The notes beneath the pieces are model-generated. The model had not been told where the DNA came from. It ran no database searches and saw only the letters and a list, made by a program, of their open reading frames with translations. From NCBI GenBank assembly GCA_964565335.1, contig CAZMEN010000008.1, positions 1 through 64,000 on the forward strand: DNA of 64,000 nucleotides, read 5' to 3'. This DNA is from Litorimonas sp964565335 (lineage in GTDB: Bacteria > Pseudomonadota > Alphaproteobacteria > Caulobacterales > Maricaulaceae). Below are positions 53,854-63,124 of this stretch, in pieces. The position numbers and the translations under genes are program-made. Numbering within the stretch: the first letter of the stretch is position 1; every line of letters starts with the position of its first letter.

Positions 53854-56418
53854 CTAAGGTATTATGTCACCGAGAAACAATAACTCTGTTTCGCCGTTGC
53901 TTTCATCTGCGCCGTCATTGTCTGAAACGACGATGACTTCTCCGTCACCTGTAAGCGCCACGCCTTCTATGCGCTCTACGGTCTGACCCCCTTGGCTAGG
54001 GATGTCGGAAGACGCAATCAGGTCACGGCGCAATGTTTTCGCAACATCATCTCCGTCATTCACGTTAGAAAGGTCAACTTCGTAAAGACGTTTAATCGCG
54101 GCATCAGGCCCGCCCTGATCATCACGCTCTATAATGAGAACCTTCCCTCCGCCGAGATAGGTAATGCCGCTTAAATTGCGTCCGCCGCCATTTTGAGACT
54201 CAATCGGGTCAAATGTATAAAAGACAAAAGACCAGGCCTCTGAGGGAATGTCATAAATGCCGATACGGGGTTTAATCTCCGCATTCCAATCGCGCTCAAA
54301 CGGCACATAGAGCTTTCCGTTTCCGTCCCCTTCAGCCACGCCCGCAAAGCCAAAATCACTTTGGAAGAGGTTTACATTATCCGGCAGAGATATGATGTCG
54401 ACGATAACACCATTATCATCCGTTTTGAAAATACGGTTGCGGGAATTGATCGGATCAAACAAGGTTGTATTAAAAGTCCCATCACCTTCGGCGGCGAGCC
54501 AAAACCCTCCCCCCGTTGCGACATCAATGCCTTCGAAATCTAAATTGACGGTGCCATCTGCATTTTTGAGGTCATCCCGATCTTCTCCGTCAAAGGTGTT
54601 GCGGTCATTATTGACTGTTGCAATCGGCAAAGCATCAATCAATCCGTTCGGATCCGTAACACGAATTTCTTCAACGAGATTTCCTGTCGAATTGCTGGAA
54701 TTCAAATCTATCGTCAAAATACGATTGGCGCCGAAATAACCATCTTCAACAGCATGAAGGATATTCGTTTGGAAAGGGAACGCGGTCAATCCGGATAACG
54801 ACCCAAAAGGAATAGGGCTACCGTCAGCGCGGTTAACGCCTTTGATATTCGGATATGTCTGCGTTTGTGTGTCCAACCGATAAAGGGTCACACCAGAGCG
54901 GTAATTCCCGCGGGCGTCTCTCTCGCCGCTCACCGCCAAAAGATTGCGCGACGGAATAGCTTTCACGCCTTCGGGGCGAGCAGGCCCGGGCAAAATCTGT
55001 TTGAAAACAGGATTGGTCGCGTCCGCGATATTATAGACATAAGTCAGATGCGCGCGTTCCGTATTCACGAACAAATACCGCTCATCACCAAAGATATCGA
55101 GGTCAGCGGTATTGGGCTCAATACCGCGCTCACCCGAGCGTTGATCCGGATAATGCCCCACCGAAGCCGCTTCTCGCTCCAATTCTGAACCGGCTGTAAA
55201 ATTCAAATTTCCGGCAGTATCAAAAACTGAGAAATCCCGTGTGCCTGTGAAATCTCCATCGCCTTCGTTCACGGTCACAAAACGGTCACTGTTAATCCAA
55301 ACAACACCATCAGGCTGGCGCGGATAAGTGCGTGTGGAAGTCTCAGTTTGGTCAATCAAGCGCGGTTCATCGTCATTCAAATCAAAGCCTGAGAGCTGTT
55401 CGGAACCCAATAAGAATGGCCCACTGACCTGAGCATTGTTCAAGTTCACCAAGGCGACAGCATTCGTTTCCTGCAAAGTTACGGCAGCAATATTCTCTGC
55501 GTTAATATCGATGTTCTCCGGTTCAGGGCGACCATTCACATTGGTTCCGATACGCGGAATAGTGACATTGCTCAGGCTCCAATTCGCGACATTGGCATCG
55601 CTTATATCCACTATGGTGACGAACCCATCAGGGATTTGATTGTTTGCATTCGGATCCTGCGTAGCCGCCCCTTCATTTTCTATCGCAACCAAGGCGCGGG
55701 TTCCGTCGGGCGAAATAGAAATTGCATCGGGCTGACCGCCTAGAGACAGAGTTCGCAAGACAGACTGCGTGGCAATATCAATCACCACAAGAGAACCATT
55801 ACGATTGGAAGAGCCTGAACCAGCCAAGAGCGGCGCAAGCGCCACATTGCCTTTTACGGCGATCGCGGTTGGACGCCCCGCCAAGACAGGTGTTGCGCCC
55901 AAAGGCAGAGGCGTTTCGGGGTTGGTGATATCAATGAAACCAATGACCTCCCGCAAATCATCGGAGTAAAGCAAAGTATTGCCGTCCGCTGACACATCTA
56001 AAATCTCGGCATTGGTTAGCGTATTCGTGTTACAATTCGGCCCTAATTGTTCACAGAGCGGAAAGAAGGCGATGCGGGTAAAGTTCACATCGGTATCAAT
56101 TTGGGTTGCGCTACAGGTGACAGTAGACGCAGCCACTTCGCCTGAATCCAAAACGCCGTTCCCGTTATTATCTGGGCCGGATTGACTTAAAGTGCCGCCT
56201 TGGAAGCACCGGCTGTCTTTCGCCGCGATCGCTGTATCAGCACTCACAGTTGGCGGCGGCGGAGGTGGGGGCGGCGGAGGCGGAGGCGGAGGTGGGGGCG
56301 GTGGCGGTGAAACCACGCCGGAAGATGAACCACTACTACTGCTGCCGCCTCCACCGCACGCGGTCAGCAGGCCAATCGCCGCAACAGAACATAATAAAAC
56401 GCGGCCGGCCTTACCCAT
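53854..56418 (-). CDS. Large lipoprotein with phytase-like/choice-of-anchor beta-propeller
   Basis: 854 residues. The signal peptide ends in a lipobox (GLLTACGGGG), so it is a lipoprotein. A Ser/Gly stretch and 19 consecutive prolines form a rigid stalk. A small segment (DSRCFQGGTLSQSGPDNNGN, GVLDSGEV) resembles the short Ca-binding-like DUF7151 module. The rest is a seven-blade-like propeller with repeated strands (ISISPDGTRALVAIENEG, RYLFVNTERAHLTYVYNIAD) and a C-terminal esterase-like-activity-of-phytase region (FWLAAEGDGTFNTTLF, RRDLIASSDIP, VIVVSDNDGADESNGETELL). Such proteins are secreted or surface-bound and often phosphate-starvation related. No Pho box was identified. Confidence 0.8.
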   Translation of the reverse strand: MGKAGRVLLCSVAAIGLLTACGGGGSSSSGSSSGVVSPPPPPPPPPPPPPPPPPPPTVSADTAIAAKDSRCFQGGTLSQSGPDNNGNGVLDSGEVAASTVTCSATQIDTDVNFTRIAFFPLCEQLGPNCNTNTLTNAEILDVSADGNTLLYSDDLREVIGFIDITNPETPLPLGATPVLAGRPTAIAVKGNVALAPLLAGSGSSNRNGSLVVIDIATQSVLRTLSLGGQPDAISISPDGTRALVAIENEGAATQDPNANNQIPDGFVTIVDISDANVANWSLSNVTIPRIGTNVNGRPEPENIDINAENIAAVTLQETNAVALVNLNNAQVSGPFLLGSEQLSGFDLNDDEPRLIDQTETSTRTYPRQPDGVVWINSDRFVTVNEGDGDFTGTRDFSVFDTAGNLNFTAGSELEREAASVGHYPDQRSGERGIEPNTADLDIFGDERYLFVNTERAHLTYVYNIADATNPVFKQILPGPARPEGVKAIPSRNLLAVSGERDARGNYRSGVTLYRLDTQTQTYPNIKGVNRADGSPIPFGSLSGLTAFPFQTNILHAVEDGYFGANRILTIDLNSSNSTGNLVEEIRVTDPNGLIDALPIATVNNDRNTFDGEDRDDLKNADGTVNLDFEGIDVATGGGFWLAAEGDGTFNTTLFDPINSRNRIFKTDDNGVIVDIISLPDNVNLFQSDFGFAGVAEGDGNGKLYVPFERDWNAEIKPRIGIYDIPSEAWSFVFYTFDPIESQNGGGRNLSGITYLGGGKVLIIERDDQGGPDAAIKRLYEVDLSNVNDGDDVAKTLRRDLIASSDIPSQGGQTVERIEGVALTGDGEVIVVSDNDGADESNGETELLFLGDIIP
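56251..56307. repeat. Polyproline-coding microsatellite-like tract
   Basis: 57 bases encode 19 Pro codons on the minus strand, with a mixture of CCG, CCA, CCC and CCT. Mixed codons make slippage less likely than in a pure repeat, and suggest the Pro stalk itself is selected. Translation of such runs normally needs EF-P. Confidence 0.8.
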
Positions 56419-56586
56419 AAAATTTCCCTCGCAACAACTGGAACGTTTTAGGCATAACGCGTCAGTCTGTGATGAAAACTCACAAACCGTTACACTTCCT
56501 TCAAACTGAGAATTCCATTAGGAAAAGTTATGAATTTTATAAAATCTCTATAATTCACTTATGGGCATTGAATGGTATTTTAAGCC

Positions 56587-57153
56587 ATGGGAATTTGGTC
56601 TTCGACATTTAAATTTGTCTTCAACGGGCAAAACTGGCGCGCTAAATTGTGGCCCGGTTCAAAAGGATATCGATATAGCGTCTGGGTCGATGGTGCCTTG
56701 AAGTTCGACGAACAAATCGAGCAGAGCAGCATCGAAATGGTGTCCCCACAATCCATTACCGTTCAAACAAACGAAAAGAATTACACTCTTACATTTGGCC
56801 CCACTAGCGCCTTCAAATTCGGACTTCATATCTACGCGAATGGCAGCCGTGTCTACACATACAAAAATCGTGAATTTGTTCGCCTTCCCAAAACCGAAAA
56901 GTTCTCAAAAAAAGTCGATAAATTTGTAGAACATTGCGAGGAATACGAGAGTTCAGATGACCGCCCTTTCTGGAAAATGATGGTAGAATCGCTTATCATT
57001 GGAGGCGTTATTGGTATCGCAACAGCTACGGCGTCAAACTTTCTGGAGCGCCGCCACAGCTTTCAAATTGGTGATTCCGGCATGTGGGCCGCCATTGGTA
57101 TTGCGGTTGCGCTCATATGGTTTTTGCCGAAAAAATATCGCCTTTTGAAATAA
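56587..57153 (+). CDS. Hypothetical membrane protein
   Basis: 188 residues. The N-terminal about 110 residues are beta-rich (FKFVFNGQNWRAKLWPGSKG, YRYSVWVDGALKFDEQIEQS, SITVQTNEKNYTLTFGP). Two membrane helices lie near the C-terminus (MVESLIIGGVIGIATATASN and GMWAAIGIAVALIWFLP). There is no signal peptide, so the N-terminal domain is probably cytoplasmic. It converges with the acyl-CoA synthetase relic. I do not recognise a family. Confidence 0.65.
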   Translation: MGIWSSTFKFVFNGQNWRAKLWPGSKGYRYSVWVDGALKFDEQIEQSSIEMVSPQSITVQTNEKNYTLTFGPTSAFKFGLHIYANGSRVYTYKNREFVRLPKTEKFSKKVDKFVEHCEEYESSDDRPFWKMMVESLIIGGVIGIATATASNFLERRHSFQIGDSGMWAAIGIAVALIWFLPKKYRLLK

Positions 57154-57158
57154 AGAAA

Positions 57159-57181
57159 TTAGCGAGATTTTATTTCGCTAA
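57159..57181. terminator. Probable bidirectional terminator between convergent genes
   Basis: TTAGCGA and TCGCTAA form a seven-base stem with a T/A-rich nine-base loop. It lies right after the membrane protein stop on the plus strand and overlaps the stop of the convergent synthetase relic. Short U-rich tails occur on both sides. Confidence 0.4.
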
Positions 57182-58697
57182 AATATCCGGCAGCATTTTC
57201 CGTAACTCGAACTTGAGCACTTTACCGGTGCCATTGCGCGGTAGCTCGTCCATTAAATGTATATGTTGCGGCTGTTTAAACTTCGCGAGTTTGTCCCCCA
57301 CATGGCCGAGCACATCCTCTAAACAGAGTGCCTCGCCCTTTTTAACAACAGCCACGACGCAGCCCGTTTCTCCCCACTTCTCATCTTTCACACCCACCAC
57401 TGCGACCTCGGCAATTTGCGGCATTTGATAAAGCAGGTTTTCAATTTCCGCCGGATAGACATTCTGAAATATACATATCCTTGATGCGGTCATCGATATA
57501 GACGTATCCGTCTTCGTCTTTGCGCCCAATATCGCCGGAGCGAAACCAACCATCGACGAAGGCTTTTTTGTTCGCCGCTTCATTGCGCCAATAGCCCGGC
57601 GTCACTGACAAGCCTTTGAACCAAATCTCTCCCTGTACATTCGGCGCGCAGCTCTTGCCGGCCTCATCAACAATCTTTATTTGTGTGTGCATGAGCGGAC
57701 GCCCGGCAGACCCCACCTTATGCGGAATATCTTCTTTACGGATGAGGCAACCCGCCGCCGCCGTTTCGGTCATGCCGTAGCCCTCCTGTATAATAATGCC
57801 TTTGTCACGCCACCAATCCATGAGCGCCACAGGCACAGTTTCCGCCCCGCAAAGCGCGGCTTCAAGGCGAGAAAAATCAATTTTTTCTACATCAGGATGA
57901 GCCCGCATAGCGTTATAGGCGGCCGGCACCATAAACACTGTCGAGATATTTAGCTCAGGACTATCAATCGCTTTTAACGTTCCGTCTACATCAAACAGGC
58001 GCATAATGATTGCTGTTCCTCCCACCCAAATTGCGGGCAAGGCCGTCACATTTAATCCGCCAATATGGAAGAGCGGCATATTGTTAAGCGTTACGTTGTC
58101 GGGATGAACGCCGCCTGTCCTAACGGCAGCGACATTCGTAAATTCCAACATAGCGTGAGTAATGATGACGCCTTTAGGCGCGCCTGTTGTCCCCGAAGAG
58201 TACATCAGCAATGCCTGATCTTCGAACGTCATTAGATGCATATCATAAATCGGCGCCGCTTCGGCTAGTCCCGTTTCATATTCACTCTCGCCGCCTGTGC
58301 CTGTCGTGCCGATCCAATGCGGCACTTTGCAATGAGGTTTTGTACCTTCGGCCAAAGCCGCAAAAGGGATATCGACGAGCACCAGAGAGGTCTCTGAATC
58401 ATTCAATATATAAGCCAGCTCAGGCGGCGCGAGACGGAAATTTAGCGCGAGACAAACCGCCCCAATCCGCCAGCACCCAAAGATTAGTTCCATTACATCA
58501 GTTGTATTCAGCGCTAGATATGCGACGCGGTCACCGGGTTTAATACCCTTAGATTTCAGAAAACCCGCGACTTTTGCAACGCGCTCATTCATCTGCGCAT
58601 AGGAAAAGTCTCGCCCGCTGGCGAGGTCAAGCATGGCCCGCTTATTCGGCGTCGTCTCTGTGTGATAGTGAATCCAATCTCGAACCGCTAAAGCCAT
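57170..58697 (-). pseudogene. Acyl-CoA synthetase (AMP-binding), frameshifted at the A8 hinge motif
   Basis: ANL-superfamily acyl-CoA ligase of about 505 residues. The ATP motif (LLMYSSGTTGAPKGVIITH), GYGMTETAAAGCLI, and the GDIGRKDEDGYVYIDDRIKD region are normal. At the hinge, MYISGGENVYPAEIEN is expected but the DNA reads MYIS then, in another frame, NVYPAEIENLLYQMPQIAEV. About eight bases coding for the Gly-Gly-Glu are missing near 57460. The last part with the catalytic Lys (LPRNGTGKVLKFELRK) is intact. The deletion removes a nearly invariant motif and shifts frame, so the enzyme should be inactive. It precedes acs in the opposite sense of flow: acs is upstream on the same strand by 34 bases. 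Confidence 0.85.
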
Positions 58698-58731
58698 ATC
58701 TTTCCCGCTTTCTTTTTATTACTTACGTGTC

Positions 58732-60696
58732 TTATTTATCTAGTCGGTTCACCCGATTGGCAATCAAATCTTCGACCACGGACGGATCTGCCAAGGTCGA
58801 TGTATCCCCGAGATTATCGAAACTATCCTCGGCAATTTTCCGCAGAATCCGGCGCATGATTTTACCGGATCGCGTCTTTGGCAGGCCGGGCGCAAATTGA
58901 ATTAAATCCGGCGAAGCAATCGGCCCGATTTCTTTGCGAACATGCGCGACCAGATCTTTGCGAAGCGCATCATCCCCGTCCACGCCCGACACGCAAGTGA
59001 CATAGGCGTAAATACCTTGGCCTTTAATCTCATGCGGATAGCCGACAACCGCAGATTCCGCGACAGCCGCATGAGAGACGAGCGCACTTTCCACTTCGGC
59101 GGTTCCCATTCTGTGACCGGACACATTTATCACATCATCAACGCGGCCCGTAATCCAGTAAAACCCGTCTGCATCGCGGCGGCATCCATCCCCCGTAAAA
59201 TAATTGCCCGGATAAGCTGAAAAATAGGTTTCGATAAAACGTTCATGATCACCATAAACCGTCCGCATTTGGCCCGGCCAACTTTGTTTAATAATCAAAT
59301 TCCCTTCAGTCGCGCCGTGCAGTTCTTTGCCTTCTGCATCGACCAAAGCAGGTTCAATCCCAAAGAAAGGCAAAGTCGCAGACCCCGGCTTCATTGGCGT
59401 TGTCCCCGGCAGAGGCACAATCATGGCCCCGCCTGTTTCCGTCTGCCACCACGTATCGACGATGGGGCAGCGCCCCTCGCCTATTGTGTGAAAATACCAT
59501 TCCCACGCCTCGGGATTTATGGGCTCCCCGACTGTGCCGAGGATACGCAGAGTCGAGCGATCCGTCGCTTTCACAGGGCCGTCCCCATCCCGCATCAAAG
59601 CGCGAATAGCCGTAGGCGCAGTATAAAAGAGCGTGACTTTATGCTTATCGCAAACCTGCCAAAAACGGGAGGCGTCAGGATAAGTCGGCACGCCTTCGAA
59701 CATGATTGTTGTCGCGCCATTGGCGAGCGGTCCATAAACTATATAGCTGTGGCCCGTTACCCAGCCGACATCTGCTGTGCACCAATAAACATCCTCTTCT
59801 TTCAAATCGAACACATGCTCATGTGTCATTGCAGCCCAAACGAGATAACCGCCTGTTGTATGCAGCACGCCTTTGGGTTTGCCCGTAGAACCGGATGTAT
59901 AGAGAATGAAGAGCGGATCTTCCGCATTCATCGGCTCGGCGGGGCAGTCATCCGACACATGACTTTCCGCCTCGTGATACCAAACATCGCGGGACGACTC
60001 CCACGCAATCTCGCCTTTTGTATGTTGAATACAGAGAACCTTATCGACGGGCTTTCCAGCCGTAGCGGCAATCTCGCAAGCCGCGTCGCAGTTATCTTTC
60101 AAAGGAATTTTCCGTCCGCCTCTAACGCCCTCATCCGCCGTGATGACGACGGTGCTGTCGCAATCGGTAATGCGGCCCGCCAAAGCTTCGGGCGAGAAGC
60201 CTCCAAAGACAACGCTATGGACCGCGCCAATCCGTGCGCAGGCCAGCATAGCAAATGCCGCCTCGGCAATCATCGGCATATAGAGCGTCACGCGGTCGCC
60301 TTTTTTAACGCCAATAGATTTCAGTACATTCGCAAAACGACACACTTCCGTGTGAAGCTGGCGGTAGGTGTATGTTTTATGATCAGTCGGCTCATCGCCT
60401 TCCCAAATAATGGCGGGCTTATCCCCGCGCGTTTCAAGGTGGCGGTCAATGCAATTCGTCGTCACGTTCAGAACGCCGTCTTCATACCATTTCACGGACA
60501 AATCACTCTTATCCCAAGAGACATTTTTGACCGTCTTATACGGCGTCATCCAATCTAAACGTTGCCCCATCTCGCCCCAAAATGCTTCGGGGTCAGCAAT
60601 GGACGCCGCATACATGGACGCGTAGCTCTCTGGTGTAAGGTTGGCGTCTTTCGCAAACGCTGCCGGCACAGGATAAGATTTAATCTCTTCAGTCAT
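58732..60696 (-). CDS. acs: Acetyl-CoA synthetase (AMP-forming)
   Basis: Converts acetate, ATP and CoA to acetyl-CoA through acetyl-AMP. 654 residues, normal for Acs. The ATP motif FILYTSGSTGKPKGVLHTTG, core DTWWQTETGGAMI, YFTGDGCRRDADGFYWITGR, hinge DDVINVSGHRMGTAEVESAL and the acetylation-site lysine motif PKTRSGKIMRRILRKIA are intact. It overlaps by eight bases the small gene upstream and follows the Na+/solute symporter and DUF4212 pair, which in many proteobacteria is an acetate-type uptake system. The group 62990-58732 is thus an acetate scavenging operon. Confidence 0.97.
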   Translation of the reverse strand: MTEEIKSYPVPAAFAKDANLTPESYASMYAASIADPEAFWGEMGQRLDWMTPYKTVKNVSWDKSDLSVKWYEDGVLNVTTNCIDRHLETRGDKPAIIWEGDEPTDHKTYTYRQLHTEVCRFANVLKSIGVKKGDRVTLYMPMIAEAAFAMLACARIGAVHSVVFGGFSPEALAGRITDCDSTVVITADEGVRGGRKIPLKDNCDAACEIAATAGKPVDKVLCIQHTKGEIAWESSRDVWYHEAESHVSDDCPAEPMNAEDPLFILYTSGSTGKPKGVLHTTGGYLVWAAMTHEHVFDLKEEDVYWCTADVGWVTGHSYIVYGPLANGATTIMFEGVPTYPDASRFWQVCDKHKVTLFYTAPTAIRALMRDGDGPVKATDRSTLRILGTVGEPINPEAWEWYFHTIGEGRCPIVDTWWQTETGGAMIVPLPGTTPMKPGSATLPFFGIEPALVDAEGKELHGATEGNLIIKQSWPGQMRTVYGDHERFIETYFSAYPGNYFTGDGCRRDADGFYWITGRVDDVINVSGHRMGTAEVESALVSHAAVAESAVVGYPHEIKGQGIYAYVTCVSGVDGDDALRKDLVAHVRKEIGPIASPDLIQFAPGLPKTRSGKIMRRILRKIAEDSFDNLGDTSTLADPSVVEDLIANRVNRLDK

Positions 60697-60939
60697 TTAA
60701 CTCTCTAATTTTTCCCAAACGCGTGAAGACTTCATCGCCCATACCGAGCGGAAGTACAAACCCTATGACGTCACCCGCCTCATCAAACTGAAACACCAAG
60801 CTGAATTCCGGAAAGAACGCTTGTAGCCCTTCGTTTGATTTTGTGATCTCAACTGTTCCGTTAATCCCTCAATTACAATGAAACCGCAGAACAGAAATAC
60901 GCGTAGTACTTTTCCCCGAAACATTACGCCGTCTTTCAT
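60689..60939 (-). pseudogene. Small unannotated gene between symporter and acs, apparent one-base frameshift
   Basis: The ATG at 60937-60939 overlaps the symporter stop (ATGA), and the frame ends at 60689-60691 overlapping the acs start, so it fills the gap like a coupled gene. The first frame gives MKDGVMFRGKVLRVFLFCGF, a signal-anchor-like helix. The coding character then moves to another frame: TVEITKSNEGLQAFFPEFSL, VFQFDEAGDVIGFVLPLGMG, DEVFTRLGKIRELND. The total of 251 bases is one short of a whole number of codons. One extra G in the GGG near 60866 would join the two parts into about 83 residues. The identity is unknown. Mistaken assembly is possible. Confidence 0.5.
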
Positions 60940-62711
60940 AGGTCTATTTCTTCACTGTTTTGACTACCCGGAATACGAATATCCTCAACGAGTTGTTGCA
61001 CAGCTCGCGGCGGCGCAGGTGTAAGCAACGAAACCCCTACCCCCACGATTAGAGCAAGCCACATAAAGGCAAATCCAATCCCCTCGGGGGAGATACCTAA
61101 CCACCAATCAGCAGGGTTTTTATTCACGAATTTGAAATAACTAATATAGCTAACGGTCGTTATTAATCCAACGAGCATGGCCGTAATCGCGCCTTCTTTG
61201 TTCATGCGTTTCCAGAAAATACCGAGTACAATGACAGGGAAGAGCGACGCCGCCGCTATTCCAAAGGCGAATGCGACCACTTGCGCGACGAAAGGCAAAG
61301 CAGAGGCATAAGCCCCGATGAACCCCGCCGCGATAACGGCGGTTGCTGCCGCAAGGCGCGCGGCGCGCATTTCTTGTTTTTCGCTCATATTTGGCGTGAA
61401 AGTTCGCTTCAAAAGATCATGCGAAATGGCGGAACTAATCACCATGAGCAGTCCAGCGGCCGTGGACAAAGCTGCCGCTAAACCGCCCGCCACAACGAGG
61501 CCAACCACCCAACCGGGAAGTTGCGCAATTTCCGGATTAGCCATGACGAAAATATCGCGGTTAGGTTCAACTTCATTGGCTAGGCCATCGGGCGCATTCT
61601 CGCCGCGATACTGCATGATGCCGTCGCCGTTTTTATCGTCAAAATCCAAAAGCCCCGTCGTCTCCCAGGCTTTGTACCAAGCTGGAACCGGCTTGCCGCC
61701 CTCTTCTATTATTTGTGCGGCGCGGGTTTCATAGTTTTCTTCGTCCTGAATATAGGTCGCTTCATTGACAGTATCGATAAAGTTCATCCGCGCAAACGCG
61801 CCAACGGCGGGGGCTGTTGTGTAAAGTAAAGCAATAAACACCAAAGCCCAACCCGCAGATTTACGCGCAGCCCGCGCCGAGCTGACGGTGAAAAAACGAA
61901 TGATGACGTGAGGCAATCCCGCCGTGCCAAACATCAAAGCCGCCGTAATACAAAACACGTCAAGCTTTGATTTATTTGTAGAGGTATACTCGGTGAAACC
62001 CAAATCTTTGACTGTGATATTTAATTTATCCAACATGGACATATCTGTTCCTGCAGCATTACCGATAAAGCCAAGCTGCGGCACGACATTACCTGTAATG
62101 ATAAGAGAGATAAAAATCGCGGGCACGGTATAGGCGAAAATCAAAACAACATATTGCGCGACCTGCGTATAGGTGATGCCCTTCATTCCACCCCAAACGG
62201 CATAGACAAAGACGATGGCTGAACCAATCAAAATACCGACATTAAAATCCACTTCAAGGAAGCGCGAGAAGGCGACGCCAACGCCTTTCATTTGACCCGC
62301 AATATATGTGAAGCTGACAATTAACGCACAGATTACCGCAATAACGCGCGCCGCTTTTGAATAATATCGATCACCGACAAAATCGGGAACTGTGAACTTC
62401 CCAAACTCCCGCAAATAGGGCGCCAGCAAAAGCGCGAGTAAGACATAACCGCCCGTCCACCCCATGAGATAAACTGATCCACCATAGCCCAAAAATGCAA
62501 TCAATCCTGCCATAGACAAAAAGCTCGCCGCACTCATCCAGTCGGCGGCAGTGGCCATGCCGTTAATGGTCGGGTGCACGTCATGCCCCGCGACGTAAAA
62601 CTCTTCTGTGGAGCCGGCACGCGACCAAATCGCAATGCCTATATAAATCCCAAACGTCAGTATAACGAAGAAATAAGTCCAAGCCGTTTGGTCAAACACA
62701 AAACCGTCCAT
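60936..62711 (-). CDS. Sodium:solute symporter (VC_2705/ActP-like)
   Basis: 591 residues with 13 or so hydrophobic segments. SSS-family features include WSRAGSTEEFYVAGHDVHPT, MATAADWMSAASFLSMAGLI, SFTYIAGQMKGVGVAFSRFL, AALSTAAGLLMVISSAISHD and FAFGIAAASLFPVIVLGIFW. An inserted loop (RAAQIIEEGGKPVPAWYKAW, DKNGDGIMQYRGEN) is characteristic of the VC_2705-type members that pair with DUF4212. It probably imports acetate or other monocarboxylate with Na+. DUF4212 lies four bases upstream, and a small gene and acs lie downstream. Confidence 0.93.
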   Translation of the reverse strand: MDGFVFDQTAWTYFFVILTFGIYIGIAIWSRAGSTEEFYVAGHDVHPTINGMATAADWMSAASFLSMAGLIAFLGYGGSVYLMGWTGGYVLLALLLAPYLREFGKFTVPDFVGDRYYSKAARVIAVICALIVSFTYIAGQMKGVGVAFSRFLEVDFNVGILIGSAIVFVYAVWGGMKGITYTQVAQYVVLIFAYTVPAIFISLIITGNVVPQLGFIGNAAGTDMSMLDKLNITVKDLGFTEYTSTNKSKLDVFCITAALMFGTAGLPHVIIRFFTVSSARAARKSAGWALVFIALLYTTAPAVGAFARMNFIDTVNEATYIQDEENYETRAAQIIEEGGKPVPAWYKAWETTGLLDFDDKNGDGIMQYRGENAPDGLANEVEPNRDIFVMANPEIAQLPGWVVGLVVAGGLAAALSTAAGLLMVISSAISHDLLKRTFTPNMSEKQEMRAARLAAATAVIAAGFIGAYASALPFVAQVVAFAFGIAAASLFPVIVLGIFWKRMNKEGAITAMLVGLITTVSYISYFKFVNKNPADWWLGISPEGIGFAFMWLALIVGVGVSLLTPAPPRAVQQLVEDIRIPGSQNSEEIDL

Positions 62712-62714
62712 GCC

Positions 62715-62990
62715 TTACGCCTCGTCCTGTTCCGATAAACCGAAACGTTTTTCCAAAGCGGTCATGCGGCGGCAGTAAATAACAATAAGAATGACGAAGA
62801 CATAAATCGAGCCGTTCTGCGCAAACCAAAACCCAAGCGGCGCGCCGCCGATTGAAAAGTTATCCAGAAATTCGCGAAATAAAATGCCTGCACCAAATGA
62901 GGCCAAAAACCAGACAACCAATAAAGACACCGTCAGGCGTTTGACCGCTTTCCAATAGTCTTTTCGACGCGTCACTTGGCTATCGCTCAT
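62715..62990 (-). CDS. DUF4212 small membrane subunit
   Basis: 91 residues. Two membrane helices (LTVSLLVVWFLASFGAGILF and GSIYVFVILIVIYC) flank the family hallmark FSIGGAPLGFWFAQNGSIYV. DUF4212 proteins occur almost only directly before VC_2705-type sodium symporters and are taken as their accessory subunit. First gene of the acetate operon. The 134 bases to the divergent alcohol dehydrogenase must hold its promoter. Confidence 0.92.
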   Translation of the reverse strand: MSDSQVTRRKDYWKAVKRLTVSLLVVWFLASFGAGILFREFLDNFSIGGAPLGFWFAQNGSIYVFVILIVIYCRRMTALEKRFGLSEQDEA

Positions 62991-63124
62991 CCTATCCCCG
63001 TATAAGTCAGGGCTTTGCCCTTATCCTTTGACAGACGATATGGTTTTCACACCGCCGAGGCAATGGCTTTCCCGTTCGTGATTGCCCTAATGACAAATCG
63101 GCTCGCGCTTGCCATAATCACGGT

